Translations under genes and position numbers: made by a program
NCBI RefSeq assembly: GCF_000621705.1
Contig: NZ_JHXO01000005.1
Location: 186,001 to 250,000, forward strand
Source of the DNA: Prolixibacter bellariivorans ATCC BAA-1284
GTDB lineage: Bacteria > Bacteroidota > Bacteroidia > Bacteroidales > Prolixibacteraceae
DNA: 64,000 nucleotides
Direction: 5' to 3'
Part shown: positions 61,026-64,000 of the stretch, in pieces
Layout: every line of letters starts with the position of its first letter
Position numbering within the stretch: the stretch's first letter is position 1
The notes under the pieces: model-generated
What the model was told of the DNA's origin: nothing
Database searches by the model: none
Seen by the model: only the letters and a program-made list of their open reading frames with translations

Positions 61026-62876
61026 TTATGTGTTCTCAATTTCCGATGCGGGAAGCCGAAATCGGAAGGTGGTTCCTTTGTTTTCGGCGCTTATTACTTC
61101 GATCGCGCTATTGTTTTTTTCCAGGAATTCTTTAGACAGGATCAGACCAATACCTGTTCCCGATTCATTTTCGGTTCCTTTGGTATAGAATTTATGTCCT
61201 ACCTGAAATAATTTCTTCTGATTGCTTTGTGAGATACCTACGCCAAAATCCTGAATACTAATGAGAATATGATTATTGATTGGTTCAGCGCTAATAATTA
61301 CTTCGTTTTCGCGGAATGAGAATTTGATAGCATTGGAAACGAGATTCCGGATGACCGTAGCAATCATTTTCGGGTCGGCATAAGCGTGTAATCCTTCGTC
61401 GATACGAGTAACCAGTTTGATATCCTTTTTTTCTGCCTGACCGGATGGTAAGATTAATACCGCTTCAACCAGCTCTTTTACATCGAAGTCTTCGGCCTGA
61501 ACCGTGAGTGTTCCGCTTTGCGCATTCCACCAGTCAAGCACATCGTCAATTAATTCGACCATGCTGCGTGATGAATAACGAATGACTTTGGCAAAACTTC
61601 GTCGTTGCTCTTCCGAGAAGGCTTCATCCTTGCTTTGCAAAACTTCCGCAAATCCCATGATGGATGAAAGCGGATTTTTCAGGTCATGTGCCAGCAGACT
61701 AATGAATTTATCCTTGGTAACATTGGCTTTGCGCAATTCCTCTTCAGAGAGCTTTAGTTTAATCTCATCCAGCCGGCGGTAAGTGAGGGTTTTGGCGACG
61801 GAACGTGCCAGGAAAAGCAACAGGATAACGACTGCCGAAAACAGCGCCCCCAATCTTCCGTATATTCTGCGTATGCCCTCTTGTATTCTCGATTCGGGTA
61901 CATGTGAAATTACTTTGAAGAGATAATCCTGCGATTCCCCAAAGATGGGAAGACTGTCGAGCGGGAGATTCAAGGCACGGTAAACTTCTTTTATTCGTGT
62001 TAGTGGATGCAGGGTTTGGAAGGTAAAAAGGCCTTCTTCGTTCTGGAACTGACCGTTTTTTTCGGCCCATATTTTTTTATGAGCCTCCGGAAAATCTTCC
62101 CGGAAGGTCTTGCGTGAACTTCCGTCATTAATAAACGACCAGGTCCTTGTTGGGTCGGGATGGAGGAGGTAATAGCCCGAACGATTTACGAGCAGTGAAT
62201 TTCCCTGACGGCTTCCGTCTCCTTCCAGGTATTTTCGCAAGGCATAGCCGGCATTCAGATTGAGAACCAATATGCCTTTCACCGAACCGTCTTTGTCAGG
62301 AATGGGCGTTGCAATACGGATGATGGGCTTCAGCGGAAGTTCAATTTTGCCGTTTTCTTCATTCATATCGAGTGGAGAAAGATAAACTTCGTATGGTTTG
62401 AGATGAATGGTATGGATAAAAAATTCCTGATCGGCTTTACTCTGTAAGGCATCTTCCTTCACCAGATAAGGTTTTCCGTCTTTATTCATTTTCATCCGCA
62501 GACGTTCCATCCCGTTTCTGTCGATATACCGAATCTGGTCGTAGAAAGACTTTTGTATCATCAGGTTACTGAACTCATGCGAAAGTGCCGTTTTATCCTG
62601 AATATTTGGCTTGTTGACATACTCACTCATGTGCTCTTCGTGCGAAAGGAACATGATATCGGTAACCACGAAAGCGATATCGTCAAGCAAACTCCGGTAT
62701 TGAACGGCAATCTTATTCTTTTCCTGCAATTCAATATTGCTGGTGAATTCGTCGATACGAATGCGCAGATACGGAAGGAAAAACAGGGCCGCGAAACCAC
62801 CGAAAAGCAGCGCATAGGTGAAAAAGTACCGGTAAAAGATGCTTCGTTGGTCGTTATTTCCGGATGTATTATTCAT
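61026..62876 (-). CDS. Membrane sensor histidine kinase with large periplasmic domain
   Basis: This 616-residue protein has TM1 at about 15-32 and TM2 near 340-360. The intervening region (about 35-335) looks like a double CACHE sensor (EFTSNIELQEKNKIAVQYRS, IRYIDRNGMERLRMKMNKDG, SVKGILVLNLNAGYALRKYL). The HisKA domain has FISLLAHDLKNPLSSIMGF (His397) and the HATPase has LVSNAIKFSFRENE, FGVGISQSNQKK and GTGIGLILSKEFLEKNNS. No response regulator is adjacent. It lies 45 bp after recG in the same direction and may be co-transcribed. The ligand is unknown. Confidence 0.93.
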   Translation of the reverse strand: MNNTSGNNDQRSIFYRYFFTYALLFGGFAALFFLPYLRIRIDEFTSNIELQEKNKIAVQYRSLLDDIAFVVTDIMFLSHEEHMSEYVNKPNIQDKTALSHEFSNLMIQKSFYDQIRYIDRNGMERLRMKMNKDGKPYLVKEDALQSKADQEFFIHTIHLKPYEVYLSPLDMNEENGKIELPLKPIIRIATPIPDKDGSVKGILVLNLNAGYALRKYLEGDGSRQGNSLLVNRSGYYLLHPDPTRTWSFINDGSSRKTFREDFPEAHKKIWAEKNGQFQNEEGLFTFQTLHPLTRIKEVYRALNLPLDSLPIFGESQDYLFKVISHVPESRIQEGIRRIYGRLGALFSAVVILLLFLARSVAKTLTYRRLDEIKLKLSEEELRKANVTKDKFISLLAHDLKNPLSSIMGFAEVLQSKDEAFSEEQRRSFAKVIRYSSRSMVELIDDVLDWWNAQSGTLTVQAEDFDVKELVEAVLILPSGQAEKKDIKLVTRIDEGLHAYADPKMIATVIRNLVSNAIKFSFRENEVIISAEPINNHILISIQDFGVGISQSNQKKLFQVGHKFYTKGTENESGTGIGLILSKEFLEKNNSAIEVISAENKGTTFRFRLPASEIENT

Positions 62877-62921
62877 TAGTAAAAAAGCAAAATCAGGTTA
62901 AGTTCAAGTTCCAAGTTGTCG

Positions 62922-64000
62922 TCAACTTATCGAGCTCCAATTTAAATGGTTTTTTCGTAAAGCAATCAATTGTTTACGAAGCAAATTGTTTTCAGGCTTC
63001 GCCAACGCCGGGTCCTCGGTCAGAATATCAGTTGCAATATCACGGGCGTATTGTAAAATCTGACCGTCTTTAGCCAGGTTGGCAATCTTCATGTCGAAGG
63101 CCATACCCGATTGTTGTGTGCCTTCGATATCACCAGGCCCACGAAGTTTCATATCCGCTTCGGCAATTTCGAAACCGTCGTTTGTTGCCACCATGGTTTC
63201 AATGCGTTTCCTGCTTTCGGCGCCTAACTTGTATTTCGACATCAGGATACAAAACGACTGCTCGGCACCGCGTCCCACACGACCGCGTAACTGGTGCAGT
63301 TGTGACAGGCCAAAACGTTCAGTACTTTCGATGATCATCACAGAAGCATTGGGAACATCTACACCAACTTCAATCACGGTGGTAGCTACCATGATGTTGG
63401 TTTCTCCGTTCTTGAAACGCATCATCTCGGCATCTTTGTCTTTCGGACGCATTTTCCCATGCACCATACTCACATGATACTTGGGCTCGGGAAAAGCTGT
63501 TTTGATGTGTTTGTATCCTTCTTCAAGATTTTTGAAGTCCATTTTTTCCGATTCGGAAATGAGTGGGTAAACCATATAAATCTGGCGGCCAATCTCAATC
63601 TCCTTCCGCATAAAATCATACACTTTTTTGCGGTTATTCTCGAAATAGTGCATGGTTTTAATGGGCTTTCGTCCCGGTGGCAGTTCGTCGATGACGGAGA
63701 CATCCAAATCACCGTAAACGGTCATGGCCAGCGTACGCGGAATAGGAGTTGCTGTCATCACCAGCACATGAGGCGGGACATAGTTCTTTCGCCATAAACG
63801 GGCACGCTGAGCCACGCCAAACCGGTGTTGCTCGTCGACGATGACCATCCCGAGATTTTTGAACTTTACTTTTTCTTCCAGTAGGGCATGGGTTCCAATC
63901 AGAATATGAAGTTCGCCGTTTTCCAGCTGTTCATGGATTTCTTTTCGTTCCGATTTCTTCGTAGAGCCGGTGAGCAAACGGACATTTACCGACATATTGC
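62922..64000 (-). CDS. recG: ATP-dependent DNA helicase RecG, C-terminal part
   Basis: The frame is open past the window end, so only about the last 358 residues are present. Motif II is VIVDEQHRFGVAQR (a DEQH box), motif III MTATPIPRTLAMTVYGDLD, then VVEVGVDVPNA-like TTVIEVGVDVPNASVM and LHQLRGRVGRGAEQSFC (motif VI). TGSTKKSERKEI before the DEQH box and ELPPGRKPIKT are RecG signatures. RecG remodels stalled forks and branched DNA. The missing part is the N-terminal wedge domain and motif I. Confidence 0.97.
   Translation of the reverse strand, partial: NMSVNVRLLTGSTKKSERKEIHEQLENGELHILIGTHALLEEKVKFKNLGMVIVDEQHRFGVAQRARLWRKNYVPPHVLVMTATPIPRTLAMTVYGDLDVSVIDELPPGRKPIKTMHYFENNRKKVYDFMRKEIEIGRQIYMVYPLISESEKMDFKNLEEGYKHIKTAFPEPKYHVSMVHGKMRPKDKDAEMMRFKNGETNIMVATTVIEVGVDVPNASVMIIESTERFGLSQLHQLRGRVGRGAEQSFCILMSKYKLGAESRKRIETMVATNDGFEIAEADMKLRGPGDIEGTQQSGMAFDMKIANLAKDGQILQYARDIATDILTEDPALAKPENNLLRKQLIALRKNHLNWSSIS

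Overview
The window is chromosomal DNA from a member of the Bacteroidota, most likely a Marinilabiliales/Prolixibacteraceae-type organism. That placement is an inference. It rests on a SusC/SusD/SusE glycan-uptake cluster, Bacteroidota-type TAnnTTTG promoter boxes, NigD-like and SusD lipoproteins, a thrA/PGM-like/thrC operon, and a complete Rnf complex typical of anaerobic or facultative relatives. No rRNA, tRNA or CRISPR array was seen.

Layout. 1-6604 (+): the end of a polysaccharide utilization locus, with the SusC tail, SusD, a SusE/F-like glycan-binding lipoprotein and two tandem GH30 glycosidase lipoproteins. 6920-9548: a DUF2202 ferritin-like lipoprotein, a 427-residue protein of unknown function, and a hemerythrin gene that has lost its N-terminal half. 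9743-16014 (+): a TetR regulator followed by an RND efflux adaptor and a very long ORF in which the RND permease runs without a stop into a TolC-like outer membrane channel. 16230-20993 (-): ammonium transporter with a partner outer membrane protein, then a NarL-type two-component system. 21178-23747: an integron-integrase-like recombinase with altered catalytic residues, a structured non-coding region, and two small proteins of probable dimeric alpha/beta-barrel fold. 23832-29828 (-): dienelactone hydrolase, methyltransferase, HU-like protein, lipoprotein, MFS exporter and a Vat-like acetyltransferase. 30262-35978 (+): periplasmic trehalase and a cytoplasmic kinase with many PAS domains. 36086-39805: a glycosyltransferase/phosphoesterase pair and an SDR protein. 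41125-44544 (-): flotillin-like FloA, NfeD, ClpS and a TPR/SPOR protein. 44718-51380 (+): bcp-recA, then the threonine operon. 51916-54841 (+): NigD-like lipoprotein and an S9 peptidase. 55294-60815 (-): the Rnf operon with an RseC-like protein. 61026-64000 (-): a sensor kinase and the C-terminal part of RecG.

The most unusual content is non-coding. Between 39.8 and 41.0 kb are five tandem copies of a unit that, read on the minus strand, has a perfect TAnnTTTG box, about 85-98 nt of conserved RNA, and a strong hairpin plus T-run. This looks like a family of paralogous small RNA genes. Their body is the reverse complement of what looks like an A/C-rich mRNA leader ending in an ATG, so they may be antisense regulators of SusC-type or similar leaders. 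Separately, two intergenic stretches (26421-26672 and 54960-55232) are built from degenerate units phased at 21 nt, roughly two DNA helical turns. Each abuts a terminator whose arms lie in about the same register. A weaker third candidate lies at 51672-51860.

All family assignments are from reading motifs and protein character; no database search was run.
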